From: an uncultured Scytonema sp.
Lineage (GTDB): Bacteria; Cyanobacteriota; Cyanobacteriia; Cyanobacteriales; Nostocaceae
NCBI GenBank assembly: GCA_937873135.1
Contig: CALMVQ010000105.1
Coordinates: 1-64,000 of the forward strand
Direction: 5' to 3'
Length of the DNA stretch: 64,000 bases
The stretch's first letter is position 1. The number at the start of each line of letters is the position of its first letter. Shown piece by piece: positions 35,487 through 44,788 of this stretch. Under the pieces are notes generated by a model, which did not search any database, had not been told where the DNA came from, and was given only the letters and a program-made list of their open reading frames with translations. Position numbers and translations under genes: made by a program.

Positions 35487-36821
35487 CTACCGATAAGCGA
35501 CTGGTGGATTCTCCCAAACTTCTTTAGCTTTTTCACCAAAGGTAATTGGTTGATCGACAGCGTTTGCTGCGACAGTCTTGCCATCATCAGTAACTGCCAT
35601 TAATGGCCATTTTTCTTCACTGCCTATTTCGCCAGTCCGAAACAGCACAGAATTGGGTTGAGTTTTACTCCAACCTAACAAGATCGCAATCTTTTCAGCA
35701 TCGTTTTCTCCCTCATTTGGAGAAACAGTATTAGTATTATTTTTTTGTCGATCCCAAATCACAGCGCGATCTGTCGCATCGGAAGAGTTCATTAACCCTT
35801 CAAACTTGCGTGCTAAAAAGCGTTCGCCCTTTTCCGACCAACTCACAGGAACTAAGACACCAATGCTTCCTTGTGTATCCGTATTTGGTGAAGATACATT
35901 GACTTTTAATAAAGGATCGCTTAGAGAAGATGTTGAAGTTACTACCTGTAACTGCCGGGTTTGTCGATCTTCTATAAATAGAACGCTGCTGACGCGGCTA
36001 TTATACATTTCCGGTCTAACTTCTAGTTGCACGCGACTGTACATAGCATACCTGCCATCAGGAGAAACGACAGGTACACTGCGGTAGTAACGCACTCCAG
36101 AACCACCTTTAGAACTTATAGCCTCTTGAGTAGCCTGTATCCATTGCCAGGGAATATGATGAGGGCTTCCTATTGGATCTTGTTGAGAAGCTTGTTCACC
36201 GTCCTGTTGTTCAACCACAGGTACTGCCGTTGATTGTGATTGCGATGCCGAGGGCGTTGGGTTAATTTTAGCTGCTCTCAAAGCTTTAGCAATATACACC
36301 GACTTTGAGACAGAAATATTTTCTCTTGTTTCAGTTGGGATTTTAGCTGTTCTTAATTTTTGTACTAAATTGAGTTGACTGGCATCAATCTTTTCAGGCA
36401 CCGAGTCATTCTCTATAGTTGGTGCAAGTTCCACTCTGGCCAATAAGTCCGCCTCAGGTAGATCCTCATCTTCTGAGAGAATCTCGTCTAAGCGCGAAGA
36501 CTCTATTCCATCTACCGATACTACTTGCGTTTTAGCAATAGATACAGGCATTGAATCAGAGTCTAGTTTTTTTGTCAACGGTTCGTTGCGATCTGCTTTT
36601 GATATTTGAGTGAAGTCAAGCGAGTGCACATTTTCAACAGGAGCAGTTTCCCTTGGTATCGCATCCTGGTTTTCGGTAGCGAGATTAGCAACTAAAAGTT
36701 GGTTAGCTGAAGTAGAGTTACCTGATGCTGCTACTAGGGGTGCGATTAGGATCACGACAACAACATAGTTTAGGAACGGTTGCACGCGCCACCATCCTGA
36801 CAGCGAAAGATATTTAAGCAT
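35487..36821 (-). CDS. Conserved hypothetical membrane-anchored protein
   Basis: A 444-residue protein, family not named. An N-terminal hydrophobic segment (PFLNYVVVVILIAPLVAAS) acts as a signal or anchor, so the rest is outside the cytoplasm. Residues ~40-230 are low-complexity and acidic, likely disordered. Residues ~235-444 form a beta-rich domain with propeller-like repeats of the kind VVSPDGRYAMYSRVQLEVRP and SEKGERFLARKFEGLMNSSD; the SPDGRYA motif is like PD40/WD40-type blades, but too few are seen for a propeller call. Stand-alone gene. Confidence 0.7.
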   Translation of the reverse strand: MLKYLSLSGWWRVQPFLNYVVVVILIAPLVAASGNSTSANQLLVANLATENQDAIPRETAPVENVHSLDFTQISKADRNEPLTKKLDSDSMPVSIAKTQVVSVDGIESSRLDEILSEDEDLPEADLLARVELAPTIENDSVPEKIDASQLNLVQKLRTAKIPTETRENISVSKSVYIAKALRAAKINPTPSASQSQSTAVPVVEQQDGEQASQQDPIGSPHHIPWQWIQATQEAISSKGGSGVRYYRSVPVVSPDGRYAMYSRVQLEVRPEMYNSRVSSVLFIEDRQTRQLQVVTSTSSLSDPLLKVNVSSPNTDTQGSIGVLVPVSWSEKGERFLARKFEGLMNSSDATDRAVIWDRQKNNTNTVSPNEGENDAEKIAILLGWSKTQPNSVLFRTGEIGSEEKWPLMAVTDDGKTVAANAVDQPITFGEKAKEVWENPPVAYR

Positions 36822-37296
36822 TTGTTTACTCTCTGGGGGCGGTTGTTGTGTGAGGATTATTGTCTATAAAATGATAGAATAGGCTTTATCATGTATAACA
36901 GCAAACTTAGAGTTTTCAAGAAAAAATTTCCCAAAAATTTGTAAAAGTATGCAATTTTTTTAGATTCTTGAATGAGTACATTTACGCATACGCCACAAAG
37001 TTGTAGAAACCACATGCGAATATAGCCATTGCTACAGGAGCATTAGCCCACGTTGAAAGCAACGAGCGTTTTGACTCCTGAAATGTTTCTGAGTCAATGA
37101 AAAATTGATTCAACTTAATCGAAACATAACAGCGCTTATTACAGTTACCCAGGATAATAGCACGAACAATAAAAAAGGAATCAAAATTCACGCATCGGCA
37201 TGTAATCTAGTAACATTCTACACTGTCCCTGAAAAAGCCGAAAACCAAATCCCCTGATAGCTAAACTTAAAACTAAAGACTCAAAACTAAAAACTG
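36822..37296. other. Divergent intergenic, one doubtful small ORF
   Basis: Lies between two divergent genes. On the minus strand a 69-codon frame at 36982-37191 ends with a hydrophobic segment (TWANAPVAMAIFACGFYNFV); it might be a small membrane protein but has no recognised family or ribosome-binding site. AT-rich otherwise; promoters for both neighbours must be here. Confidence 0.35.
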
Positions 37297-38301
37297 ATGA
37301 AAGTGGTATTCTTTGGCACTCCCCAGTTTGCTGTGCCCACTCTAGAAAAATTACTGGACGACAAAGAATTTGAAGTATTGGCAGTTGTCAGCCAACCAGA
37401 TAAACGCCGAGGACGTGGAAATCAACTTACACCAACACCCGTAAAAACTGTTGCCATTTCTCACAACATACCTGTATGGCAACCCCAAAGGGTAAAAAAA
37501 GACACTGAAACTTTAACTCAGCTTAAAGAAACAGGCGCTGATGTGTTTGTTGTTGTTGCTTACGGGCAAATTCTCTCTCAAGAAATATTGGATATACCTA
37601 AGTTAGGTTGCGTTAATGTGCATGGCTCGATTTTACCTAAGTATCGGGGTGCCGCGCCCATCCAATGGTGTTTGTATAACGGGGAAAACCAAACTGGCAT
37701 TACAACAATGTTAATGGATGCAGGGATGGACACTGGTGCAATGCTTCTCTTGGCTAAGACACCCGTAAGTTTAGTGGATAATGCTCAAGATTTAGCAGAT
37801 AGACTGGCAGTCATTGGTGCGGATTTATTAGTGGAAACTTTATTAAAGTTGCAACATCAAGAAATTGAGCCAATTCCTCAAGATAATTCTGAAGCAACTT
37901 ATGCGCCTTTGATTAAAAAAGAGAATTATGAGTTGGATTGGTCAAAGAGTGCTTGGCAATTACACAATCAAATCAGAGGATTTTATCCCAATTGTAGTAC
38001 CACCTTTCGTAATCAACCGCTGAAAATCACTGCGACTGCTCCCCTCGGTTCTGCTTACATTCATGAATTACCACCGGAATTAAAAGAAGTAGTTCATACA
38101 CTGCCCGATTTGTCAACTAAATCGAGTCACCCTGGAGAGGTGGTAAGCATCGCCAAGGGAAAAGGAGCGATCGTGCAAACTGGGGAGGGCTTATTGCTAT
38201 TGCAAGAAGTTCAGCTAGCTGGCAAACGTCCTCAGTCAGGATGGGATTTTGTTAATGGTACGCGATTAACTGTCGCAGAGATGTTACTCAGTCCCTCATG
38301 A
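37297..38301 (+). CDS. fmt: Methionyl-tRNA formyltransferase
   Basis: Formylates initiator methionyl-tRNA with 10-formyltetrahydrofolate in the cytoplasm. The 334-residue product has the N-terminal domain [20 protein letters not shown], the active-site region [18 protein letters not shown] (with the catalytic Asn-His pair), [18 protein letters not shown] with the catalytic Asp, and the C-terminal domain beginning [16 protein letters not shown]. Length is normal. ATG at 37297; it follows an AAAACT-rich leader. No def gene is adjacent. Confidence 0.96.
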   Translation: MKVVFFGTPQFAVPTLEKLLDDKEFEVLAVVSQPDKRRGRGNQLTPTPVKTVAISHNIPVWQPQRVKKDTETLTQLKETGADVFVVVAYGQILSQEILDIPKLGCVNVHGSILPKYRGAAPIQWCLYNGENQTGITTMLMDAGMDTGAMLLLAKTPVSLVDNAQDLADRLAVIGADLLVETLLKLQHQEIEPIPQDNSEATYAPLIKKENYELDWSKSAWQLHNQIRGFYPNCSTTFRNQPLKITATAPLGSAYIHELPPELKEVVHTLPDLSTKSSHPGEVVSIAKGKGAIVQTGEGLLLLQEVQLAGKRPQSGWDFVNGTRLTVAEMLLSPS

Positions 38302-38303
38302 GT

Positions 38304-38514
38304 GAGTGCTGAGTGCTGAGTGCTGAGTGCTGAGTAAATCGTGATTGAAGATTGCATTGAAATTTACAACACAAGTCTTGTCTTGTACTATCATAGTGCC
38401 GAGTCACAAAGAATCCGAAGTTAAGATTTTTCTCTTTCAAACTCCAGTATGAAGGTTTAAGGGATTATCTAGATTCTTAATACTCAGCACTCAGGACTCA
38501 GCACTCAGCACTCT
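38304..38514. repeat. Heptamer repeats as an inverted pair between convergent genes
   Basis: Tandem GAGTGCT units at about 38302-38334 on the plus strand, and the complementary AGCACTC-type units at about 38480-38512. The pair can fold into a ~210-nt stem-loop. The right unit supplies the stop codon of the DUF6464 gene (GAG TGC TGA). Confidence 0.7.
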
Positions 38515-38857
38515 TATAAAAGCGGCACGTCTTGCAAGGTCCGTCTGGGTTCACTGCACAACGAATCATTTCTGAATTAGCATTGTAGCGACAACTGGCA
38601 TCTCCGATAATCCAACGCCCTCCTACAAAACTTTTTTCGCTTGGTCGTATAGCAGACTGCACATACAAAGCAATTTTATGCAAGCGATAGCGCCCTGCCT
38701 TTAACTGATAGCGGTGGCGGCGTTCCAATACCGCGTAAGTTTTGCCTTCCAAGTCGAGATAGTTTCCAGGTTGTGGTGTCCAATCAAGTTGCACGCTTCC
38801 AAGGGTTTGACGCGGGTGCGTCAGAATCACCTCAGTTGGAAGAAAATCTGGTTCCAT
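38498..38857 (-). CDS. DUF6464-family protein
   Basis: A 119-residue cyanobacterial protein: PTEVILTHPRQTLGSVQLDW, YLDLEGKTYAVLERRHRYQL, KIALYVQSAIRPSEKSFVGG, DASCRYNANSEMIRCAVNPD and a Cys-rich end (GPCKTCRFYKSAEC). The four to five C-terminal cysteines could bind a metal. Function unknown. The last codons and stop overlap a heptamer repeat, so the natural C-terminus may have been changed by repeat expansion. Confidence 0.82.
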   Translation of the reverse strand: MEPDFLPTEVILTHPRQTLGSVQLDWTPQPGNYLDLEGKTYAVLERRHRYQLKAGRYRLHKIALYVQSAIRPSEKSFVGGRWIIGDASCRYNANSEMIRCAVNPDGPCKTCRFYKSAEC

Positions 38858-38945
38858 AGGCTTTTGTCATGTGGTTTATAATACTAGCTTAGTTTGACTA
38901 GAGTTGAGGTGTGAGGTATAGGGCATTTTTTCACGATCCTACTAG

Positions 38946-39049
38946 TACAGGTCGGCAGAAATAACTAGACGATCTCAAATAGCTAAAAGCCTTGATATAT
39001 AAAACTTTTGAATGAGTGACTTTTGACTTTTGACGAATGCCTTGCGGTA
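38946..39049. mobile_element. CTAG-flanked ~104-bp miniature element
   Basis: Preceded by CTAG (38942-38945) and followed by CTAC (mutated duplicate). The left end is TACAGGTCGGCAGAAATAA and the right end CTTGCGGTA. The middle (CTCAAATAGCTAAAAGCC, then TTTTGACTTTTGAC) matches the other copies at 40251, 56821 and 56930. Confidence 0.6.
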
Positions 39050-39147
39050 CTACCCCCAAAAACGATGGCTCTTACCCTTATTCTTTCGTCAACTTTCATT
39101 TATTTTTCGGTCTACTGAAATTGAACTATCAAGACATAGTGGGATGG

Positions 39148-39240
39148 TGAGAACCCCCGAAGATATGTTTTAGAGCTACGTTCCAAAACATATCTGTGTT
39201 TTAACCGGGGGATTGAAACCCGACGCACAGGGTTAAAACC
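39148..39240. repeat. Nested hairpins, IS200/IS605-type end
   Basis: Outer arms ACCCCCG and CGGGGG, inner stem AGATATGTTTT / AAAACATATCT around AGAGCTACGTTCC, then a second hairpin CACAGGGTT / AACCCTGTG (39220-39240). It adjoins the TnpA remnant, as expected for the palindromic end recognised by Y1 transposases. Confidence 0.5.
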
Positions 39241-39250
39241 CTGTGTTTCT

Positions 39251-39356
39251 CTACTTACCACGTTGGTTTTCAATGTATTTTTTAACTAACTCGGTACTAA
39301 CTTGACCTGTTGATGCTACAAAGTAGATTGGAGTCCACAAAGCTGGTAGTTTTAGT
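39251..39356 (-). pseudogene. tnpA: TnpA (IS200/IS605 Y1 transposase), C-terminal remnant
   Basis: The last ~35 codons remain: LLKLPALWTPIYFVAS, TGQVSTELVKKYIENQRGK and a TAG stop. This is the characteristic C-terminus of IS200-type transposases. The catalytic Tyr and HUH regions are gone. Too short for most gene callers. Confidence 0.75.
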
Positions 39357-39830
39357 AATTAATGGGACTTAGACAAAAAATAGCAAGAATTGAACCTCAA
39401 ATGTATATACAGAGAGACGTTGACATCATTTTCACTGATTTGTTGATCTATATGGGTTTCAGGCATTTTTAGGCATTTGGTGTATTTCCCTTGCCCTGTA
39501 ATGTTTTGAGGCTTATTTCTTCATCAAAAATGTTGAAGTCTCGTTAACAAGTAAAAACGCGTATAGCAGCTGATAGAAATAGTAAAACAAACGTTTTGTA
39601 AAGTTAAAGAGTAATTTTTGTGTATAGTCATATACATATTTTAGATTGTCGTGTTGTATTATTTTGTAGTTCAAGCAATAATATAAGCAAGTTGCTCACT
39701 TTAAGTGACGACTCCACACACCTCCCCTTCGGGTGAGCCGTGGGGCTTCAGGCTAGGCTAGCTAAAAAGTTTTTTCCGCGCAGGCGATCGCTATGTACGC
39801 CGAAAGTATCAGTACCGATGAATAATCACA

Positions 39831-40214
39831 ATGGCAGAATTAACAATTCAAATACCTGATAATCTGGCTCAACGTTTAGAACCTCTACAAAATCGCTTAC
39901 CCGAATTGCTTTGGCGACTGTTAGACATTGATAATCAACTTTCAACTTCTCAGCCTACAATTCAAACTGAGACTATAGATATTGCCGCAGTTTATCAAGA
40001 AGTTCTTGATTTTTTAATCAAGCGTCCGACCCCAGAAGAAATTATTACTTTTAAAGTCTCACCACTAGCTCAAACACGCCTGCAAGAATTATTAGAAAAA
40101 AATCGCTCTGCAACACTTAGTCCAATGGAATTGGCAGAGTTAGATGTTTATGAGCAATTAGAACACATGATGATTTTACTAAAAGCACGAGCTGATTCTG
40201 AACTAAATAAATGA
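39831..40214 (+). CDS. Hypothetical protein upstream of an HNH gene
   Basis: A 127-residue protein found in cyanobacteria in front of HNH-type nuclease genes. It begins like an antitoxin or DNA-binding strand (AELTIQIPDNLAQRLEPLQN), then LPELLWRLLDIDNQL, and ends in helices (FKVSPLAQTRLQELLEKNRS, MELAELDVYEQLEHMMILLK). The ATGA overlap with the HNH gene implies translational coupling. The pairing suggests an antitoxin or accessory role, which is inference. Confidence 0.7.
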   Translation: MAELTIQIPDNLAQRLEPLQNRLPELLWRLLDIDNQLSTSQPTIQTETIDIAAVYQEVLDFLIKRPTPEEIITFKVSPLAQTRLQELLEKNRSATLSPMELAELDVYEQLEHMMILLKARADSELNK

Positions 40215-40733
40215 CTTCTAATTCAATTCCTGCCGAAATACGTAAGCTAGTACAGATCGGCGGAAATAAACCACCCATCTGAAATAGTTAAAACCCTTAC
40301 AAAATAAGGTTCTTTCTTTTTACTTTTTACTTTTTACTTTTGCCTTGTTGTACTAGTAATTGAGAGAGCATCTGAACGCTGTGAATATTGCTTAATTCAT
40401 CAAGATTTTTCAATCTATACCCATGAAGTAGACCATATTATTGCTGTAAAGCATGGGGGTGAAACGATTGCCGATAATTTGGTACTTTCATGTTTGTCCT
40501 GCAACCGTCATAAAAGTTCACATTTCGCCACTATAGACCAATTTACTAGAGAAATTGTCCCATTGTTTAATCCCCGTCGTCAGGTTTGGGATGAACATTT
40601 TTATCTTGAAGGTGCCTTAATAGAAGGAAAAACTCAGATTGGTCAAGGAACTGCAAGGTTACTTCAGTTCAACCTTCCTAATCGTGTGCTTCAACGGCAA
40701 GTATTAATGAGTCAAGAACAATATCTATCTTGA
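40211..40733 (+). pseudogene. HNH endonuclease interrupted by a CTAG element
   Basis: The first 14 codons (MTSNSIPAEIRKLV) are followed by a small element at 40251-40352; coding resumes at 40359 with IERASERCEYCLIHQDFSIY, EVDHIIAVKHGGETIADNLV and LSCLSCNRHKSSHF. Those are the CxxC, the HNH catalytic His pair and the second CxxC of HNH nucleases. Removing 106 bp (element plus one CTAG copy) restores one 138-codon frame exactly. As it stands the protein stops at a TGA inside the element after 23 codons, though a start at the ATG 40479 would give a fragment missing the first CxxC and the HNH histidines. Confidence 0.8.
40251..40352. mobile_element. CTAG-flanked 102-bp miniature element inside the HNH gene
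   Basis: Left CTAG at 40247-40250, right CTAG at 40353-40356. Left end TACAGATCGGCGGAAATAAA, right end GCCTTGTTGTA. Internal tandem ACTTTTT units. The terminal TACA/TGTA and the duplicated CTAG are the evidence of insertion. Confidence 0.75.
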
Positions 40734-40993
40734 GTTTGGACTATGCTTACCTGGCAGAATGGGGAGAACGATTGAATTGGTTGTTTACTGAAGCAGGTAT
40801 GTAACTTTTTTTAGGAGTAATGAAGTGCGATCACCTGATAGTCTACAAACAGATTTCTTGCCACCTATTAAACTCATTCCGCTTGAGAATGAGAATGCAA
40901 CATCTGCAATATACTGATTATGCTGTGGGTTAGTAACGCTCCCACTTCTCGCAGTTTTGTTCTTAATATATGCTCGATGCGGTTCTGTGTTAT

Positions 40994-41977
40994 TTACATA
41001 TTTCTGGGAGCAAGCCTGATTAACTCCTCAATATTACGGTGTATAGTGTTGCAAATCCCATCTAAGGGAAGATCGTTTGGATCATGTCCAAAAGGTTCTT
41101 CTATTTCAGAGCCAATCTCTTCAATACCAAGTAATGTGAAGCTCACAAAAGCCATTATTATACCAGTCCACCAAGTAACATCGCTGACTAGATCAAACGG
41201 TAAGATTAGACAAAAAGCTAAGAGTACTTGCCTGAATATAATAGAATATATTAAAGGTAATGGTGTTTTTAAAATACGTTCACATCCCCCTAATATATCT
41301 ACTAAATCATCAACTAATTTATGTAGTGCAGTCAACTGATATACACTTAAGCAATTACGGTCGTGTTGCTCCTGGAGATAATCTCCAATCCAAAAAGCAA
41401 TTTGTAGTGGTGGATGCTCGCTTTCTTTAAGTTGTAAGTATTTAGTTTCAGATATTAATGATACGAGTTCTTCATTCACAGATTCTGACCGCAGATGTCG
41501 CTTCATTGCAACCGCAAATGCAACCATTAACCTGAGTATTTCTTCTTTTTCAACTATATCCTCTGGTGAATGATGTTTGACAAATATCCAAGTGTCCCGA
41601 GCTAAATTACGCACTGTATTGACTAAAGAGCCCCACAGTTTTCGACCTTCCCAAAATCGCTCGTGAGCTGTATTTGTCCGAAAAACCAATAATAAAGTCA
41701 AAGCAATATTGAAACTCAATACTCCATTAACTGTAATGCTATTATCTGATAATATAAAAGGAAATTTATAATGATAAATTAATGATATTACAAAACCATA
41801 TACAGTCGCTAAAATTACCCAAGGAAAAATAATGGGAATCAATGTCTTTTCAAGTTTGAAAATAACTTGAAACCAGTTCATTTTCTCTCCTGAATAGAGG
41901 TAATATTTACCTCCTATTGAATTCTGCACCCTACTGAGAATTCGGTTTAGATTTTGATTGGGCTTTGCTCGACTCAT
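40994..41977 (-). CDS. Bestrophin-family anion channel
   Basis: A membrane protein of the bestrophin (UPF0187) family, 327 residues or 295 from the ATG at 41881, which matches the family start (MNWFQVIFKLEKTLIPIIFP). Four main hydrophobic segments are visible, including TLIPIIFPWVILATVYGFVI and LPLIYSIIFRQVLLAFCLIL. Conserved features are FRTNTAHERFWEGRKLWGSL and the FTLLGIEEIGSEIEEPFG end of the pore region. Bestrophins are chloride/bicarbonate channels; in cyanobacteria and algae thylakoid forms help bicarbonate supply and ion balance. No transport partner is adjacent. Confidence 0.9.
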   Translation of the reverse strand: MSRAKPNQNLNRILSRVQNSIGGKYYLYSGEKMNWFQVIFKLEKTLIPIIFPWVILATVYGFVISLIYHYKFPFILSDNSITVNGVLSFNIALTLLLVFRTNTAHERFWEGRKLWGSLVNTVRNLARDTWIFVKHHSPEDIVEKEEILRLMVAFAVAMKRHLRSESVNEELVSLISETKYLQLKESEHPPLQIAFWIGDYLQEQHDRNCLSVYQLTALHKLVDDLVDILGGCERILKTPLPLIYSIIFRQVLLAFCLILPFDLVSDVTWWTGIIMAFVSFTLLGIEEIGSEIEEPFGHDPNDLPLDGICNTIHRNIEELIRLAPRNM

Positions 41978-42337
41978 TTGTTCAAATTATAAATCTGTTG
42001 TCTATTGTATGAAAGATTTTCCAGATTGGTTGATGAGAAAGTCAAAATTTTCTGACTGAATTATACAAATGCGGGAATGATATTCGGAATTCTGTGTGGC
42101 GTTTTTAACAATGTGGTCCGCCTTTCTCATAGCATTGATTACCCACCATTAACATTTGCACTGCTGACGAAGAACTGACTGCTAGTAAAACTTCTGCTGT
42201 TTCTCCAACCAGTGCCTCTGCTTTAAATGAGGGCTATAAATTGATAGAGGGAGCGATCAAATTCCGATTATTTGCCATTTTTTGCGGTATTGAGTATTTT
42301 GTATAGAGAATCCAGAAGTCAAGATTCAGGATAACAT

Positions 42338-43267
42338 GTGTTTGCACAACTTGTCGGACAACAACAAGCAGTAAATTTACTGAGTCAAACTGTGATAAAA
42401 AACAGAGTGGCTCCAGCTTATCTATTTGTAGGGCCTGATGGTGTGGGACGGAGTTTAGCAGCACGGTGCTTTGTGGAATTGCTATTTGCTCCCCATCAAA
42501 ATCGTTTGCGTCAAGATAATCACCCGGATTTATTGTGGGTACAGCCAACCTATCTGCACCAGGGAGAGCGGTTGAGTGCTGCAGTTGCAGCCGATAAAGG
42601 ACTCAAGCGCAAAGCACCACCTGTCATTCGCTTAGAACAAATTCGGGAAATTACACAGTTTCTCAGTCGTTCACCTCTCTTGGCATCGAGAAAAGTGGTA
42701 GTATTGGAACAAGCGGAAACAATGGCGGAAGCCGCAGCCAACGCTTTACTTAAGACCTTGGAAGAACCAGGACAGGCAACGCTGATTTTAATTGCTCCAA
42801 CCTTGGAATCTTTGCTGCCAACCTTAGTGTCTCGCTGTCAACGAATTCCCTTTTATCACTTAGATACAGTCACAATGGCTCAGGTACTGACGCAAACAGG
42901 CCATGAGAACATTTTACAGTATCCAGCAGTGTTAAAGATTGCCGCAGGCAGTCCAGGAGAAGCGATCGCATCCTACCAACAACTGCAAGCAATCCCAAGA
43001 GAACTACTACTAGCTGTGACAAAAGTGCCTTCATCCTACCGTGAAGCCTTGGATTTAGCCAAACAAATTGATAAGGCTATAGATACAGAAGCTCAATTGT
43101 GGTTAGTCGATTACCTCCAGCAATTCTACTGGCAGCAGTTGCGTCAACCAAGCATTATCAACCAGTTAGAAAAAGCAAAGCAGAGTCTTCTTTATTACGC
43201 CCAGCCACGCCTTGTTTGGGAATGCACATTTTTGTCATTAGTCAATCCCCTCCCTTACACAGGATAG
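42338..43267 (+). CDS. holB: DNA polymerase III delta-prime subunit
   Basis: Clamp-loader ATPase-fold subunit, 309 residues. The start is a GTG at 42338 giving FAQLVGQQQAVNLLSQTVIK, the usual beginning. Motifs: APAYLFVGPDGVGRSLAARC in the Walker A position (GPDGVGRS), VVVLEQAETMAEAAANALLK (Walker B region) and LLPTLVSRCQRIPFY with the arginine-finger SRC motif. The Lys of the P-loop is changed to Arg, consistent with delta-prime subunits that do not hydrolyse ATP. No ATG in frame lies nearby. Confidence 0.9.
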   Translation: MFAQLVGQQQAVNLLSQTVIKNRVAPAYLFVGPDGVGRSLAARCFVELLFAPHQNRLRQDNHPDLLWVQPTYLHQGERLSAAVAADKGLKRKAPPVIRLEQIREITQFLSRSPLLASRKVVVLEQAETMAEAAANALLKTLEEPGQATLILIAPTLESLLPTLVSRCQRIPFYHLDTVTMAQVLTQTGHENILQYPAVLKIAAGSPGEAIASYQQLQAIPRELLLAVTKVPSSYREALDLAKQIDKAIDTEAQLWLVDYLQQFYWQQLRQPSIINQLEKAKQSLLYYAQPRLVWECTFLSLVNPLPYTG

Positions 43268-43339
43268 GGGAGAGCAGAAAAGTCTGTGAGACAGGGGCTT
43301 GCGCCCTATGATTCTCGGTCAAACTTACTATCAGGTTTT

Positions 43340-44788
43340 ATGAGTACACCTACAACTGATCGCTCCCCAACTGATTCTCAAAGTTGGTGGGCACTGGCGC
43401 TTTTATGTGTAGCACAGTTTATGGTGGTGCTAGATTTTTCGATTGTTAATGTAGCGCTTTCGTCGATACAGCGAGACTTGGGCTTCTCCCAGCAAAATCT
43501 TCAGTGGGTGATTAGTGCTTATGCTTTGACACTTGGAGGATTTTTGCTGCTTGGTGGGCGTGCAGCAGATATATTAGGTCGTCGTCGAGTCTTGATGGCA
43601 GGACTTGGTTTATTTACTCTGGCTTCACTCGTTGGTGGTTTAGCTCAGTCCCAGTGGGTACTGATTGCGGCTAGAGCATTTCAAGGGTTTGGAGAAGCGT
43701 TTGTTTCTCCTGCAGCTTTATCGATTTTGACTACCACCTTTCGTGAGGGATCGGCACGCAATCGGGCATTGGGAATTTGGGGAGCGGTGGCTGCAGGAGG
43801 CTTTGCCGCAGGCGTACTCCTGGGAGGAATTTTAACCAATGCATTGAATTGGCGGTGGGTGATGTTTATCAACGTGCCGATTGGCATTGCAGCTATTGTA
43901 TACTCTCCAGTCCTGTTGAGCGAAAGCCGGGATATCACTGCATCACAGCGCATTGATGTTGCTGGTGCAGTTTCAGTGACAAGCGGTATGGTGTTACTAG
44001 TTTATACACTGATCCGATTACCTGAGACTGGGCTTTCTGCCACAACTGTGGGACTTTTGCTCGGCGCGATCGCCCTACTGGTTCTGTTTGTTTTCATTGA
44101 GTCTCGCGTTCAAGCGCCGTTAGTGCCATTAAGAATTTTCCGCCAACGCACGCTTACGGGTGCTAATTTAGTCGGTGCATTAGTCAGTGCAGCAGCTGCC
44201 TCCATGGTATTTATTCTTACAATTTACATGCAGCAGGTTTTGAGCTACTCCGCACTCCAAACCGGACTGGCGTTTCTACCTCATGGACTGACGGCGATCA
44301 TTTCCGGTGCTTTGGCTTCTCAATTGGTGAATCGCTTTAGCGTCAAGCGTACCCTAGTCAGTGGTTTGGTGGCAACAATAGTAGGACTGTTGCTCTTAAC
44401 TCACATCTCAGTTCAGGGTAATTTTGTGCGCGATCTCCTGCCTGGAACTATCATCGTTGGTTTTGGTATTGTCACGAGTCTGGTGACAGTCACACTTGCT
44501 GCCACTGCTGGAGTTAGCGATCTTGAACAAGGTTTAGCATCCGGGTTGCTCTCCACGTCGGAGCAGATTGGTTCTGCATTGGGATTGGCAATCTTGGTTG
44601 CCGTTTCTTCAGCCCGGACATCCTTTCTGATGGCTGGCACGAACAATCCAACTGCCCAAAAAGCTGCACTAACTGGAGGCTTTCAAGTTGCTCTGGCTGC
44701 TGGCGCTGGCTTTATTGCCATTGGTATTTTCATCGTCGTCCTCGTTATTCGCGATCGCGAGTGCCACCACAGCAAACAACAACAGTAA
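43340..44788 (+). CDS. MFS transporter, DHA2-type drug exporter
   Basis: A 482-residue inner-membrane exporter with about 14 hydrophobic segments, as in the DHA2 drug:proton antiporters. The first segment carries the DHA2 signature LDFSIVNVALSSIQRDLG; motif A is GGRAADILGRRRVLMAG and motif C-like GFGEAFVSPAALSILT. The start at 43340 (MSTPTTDRSPTDSQSWWALA) is preferred because the upstream 18 codons look non-coding. It follows holB without functional relation. The substrate is unknown. Confidence 0.9.
   Translation: MSTPTTDRSPTDSQSWWALALLCVAQFMVVLDFSIVNVALSSIQRDLGFSQQNLQWVISAYALTLGGFLLLGGRAADILGRRRVLMAGLGLFTLASLVGGLAQSQWVLIAARAFQGFGEAFVSPAALSILTTTFREGSARNRALGIWGAVAAGGFAAGVLLGGILTNALNWRWVMFINVPIGIAAIVYSPVLLSESRDITASQRIDVAGAVSVTSGMVLLVYTLIRLPETGLSATTVGLLLGAIALLVLFVFIESRVQAPLVPLRIFRQRTLTGANLVGALVSAAAASMVFILTIYMQQVLSYSALQTGLAFLPHGLTAIISGALASQLVNRFSVKRTLVSGLVATIVGLLLLTHISVQGNFVRDLLPGTIIVGFGIVTSLVTVTLAATAGVSDLEQGLASGLLSTSEQIGSALGLAILVAVSSARTSFLMAGTNNPTAQKAALTGGFQVALAAGAGFIAIGIFIVVLVIRDRECHHSKQQQ

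Larger units (their letters stand above)
38858..39830. other. Intergenic rich in mobile-element remains
   Basis: Contains a ~104-bp CTAG element (38946-39049), an IS200/IS605-type hairpin region (39148-39240), a TnpA remnant (39251-39356) and a further end-type hairpin around 39720-39755 (CTCCACACACCTCCCC...GTGGGGCTTCAGG). No intact gene. Confidence 0.6.

Noticed and set aside
39165-39215. CRISPR-like words (GTTTTAGAGCTA...CCAAAAC and GGATTGAAAC)
   Set aside because: They occur once, inside a hairpin next to a TnpA remnant. There is no second repeat, no spacer array and no cas gene, so resemblance to CRISPR repeats is taken as chance.
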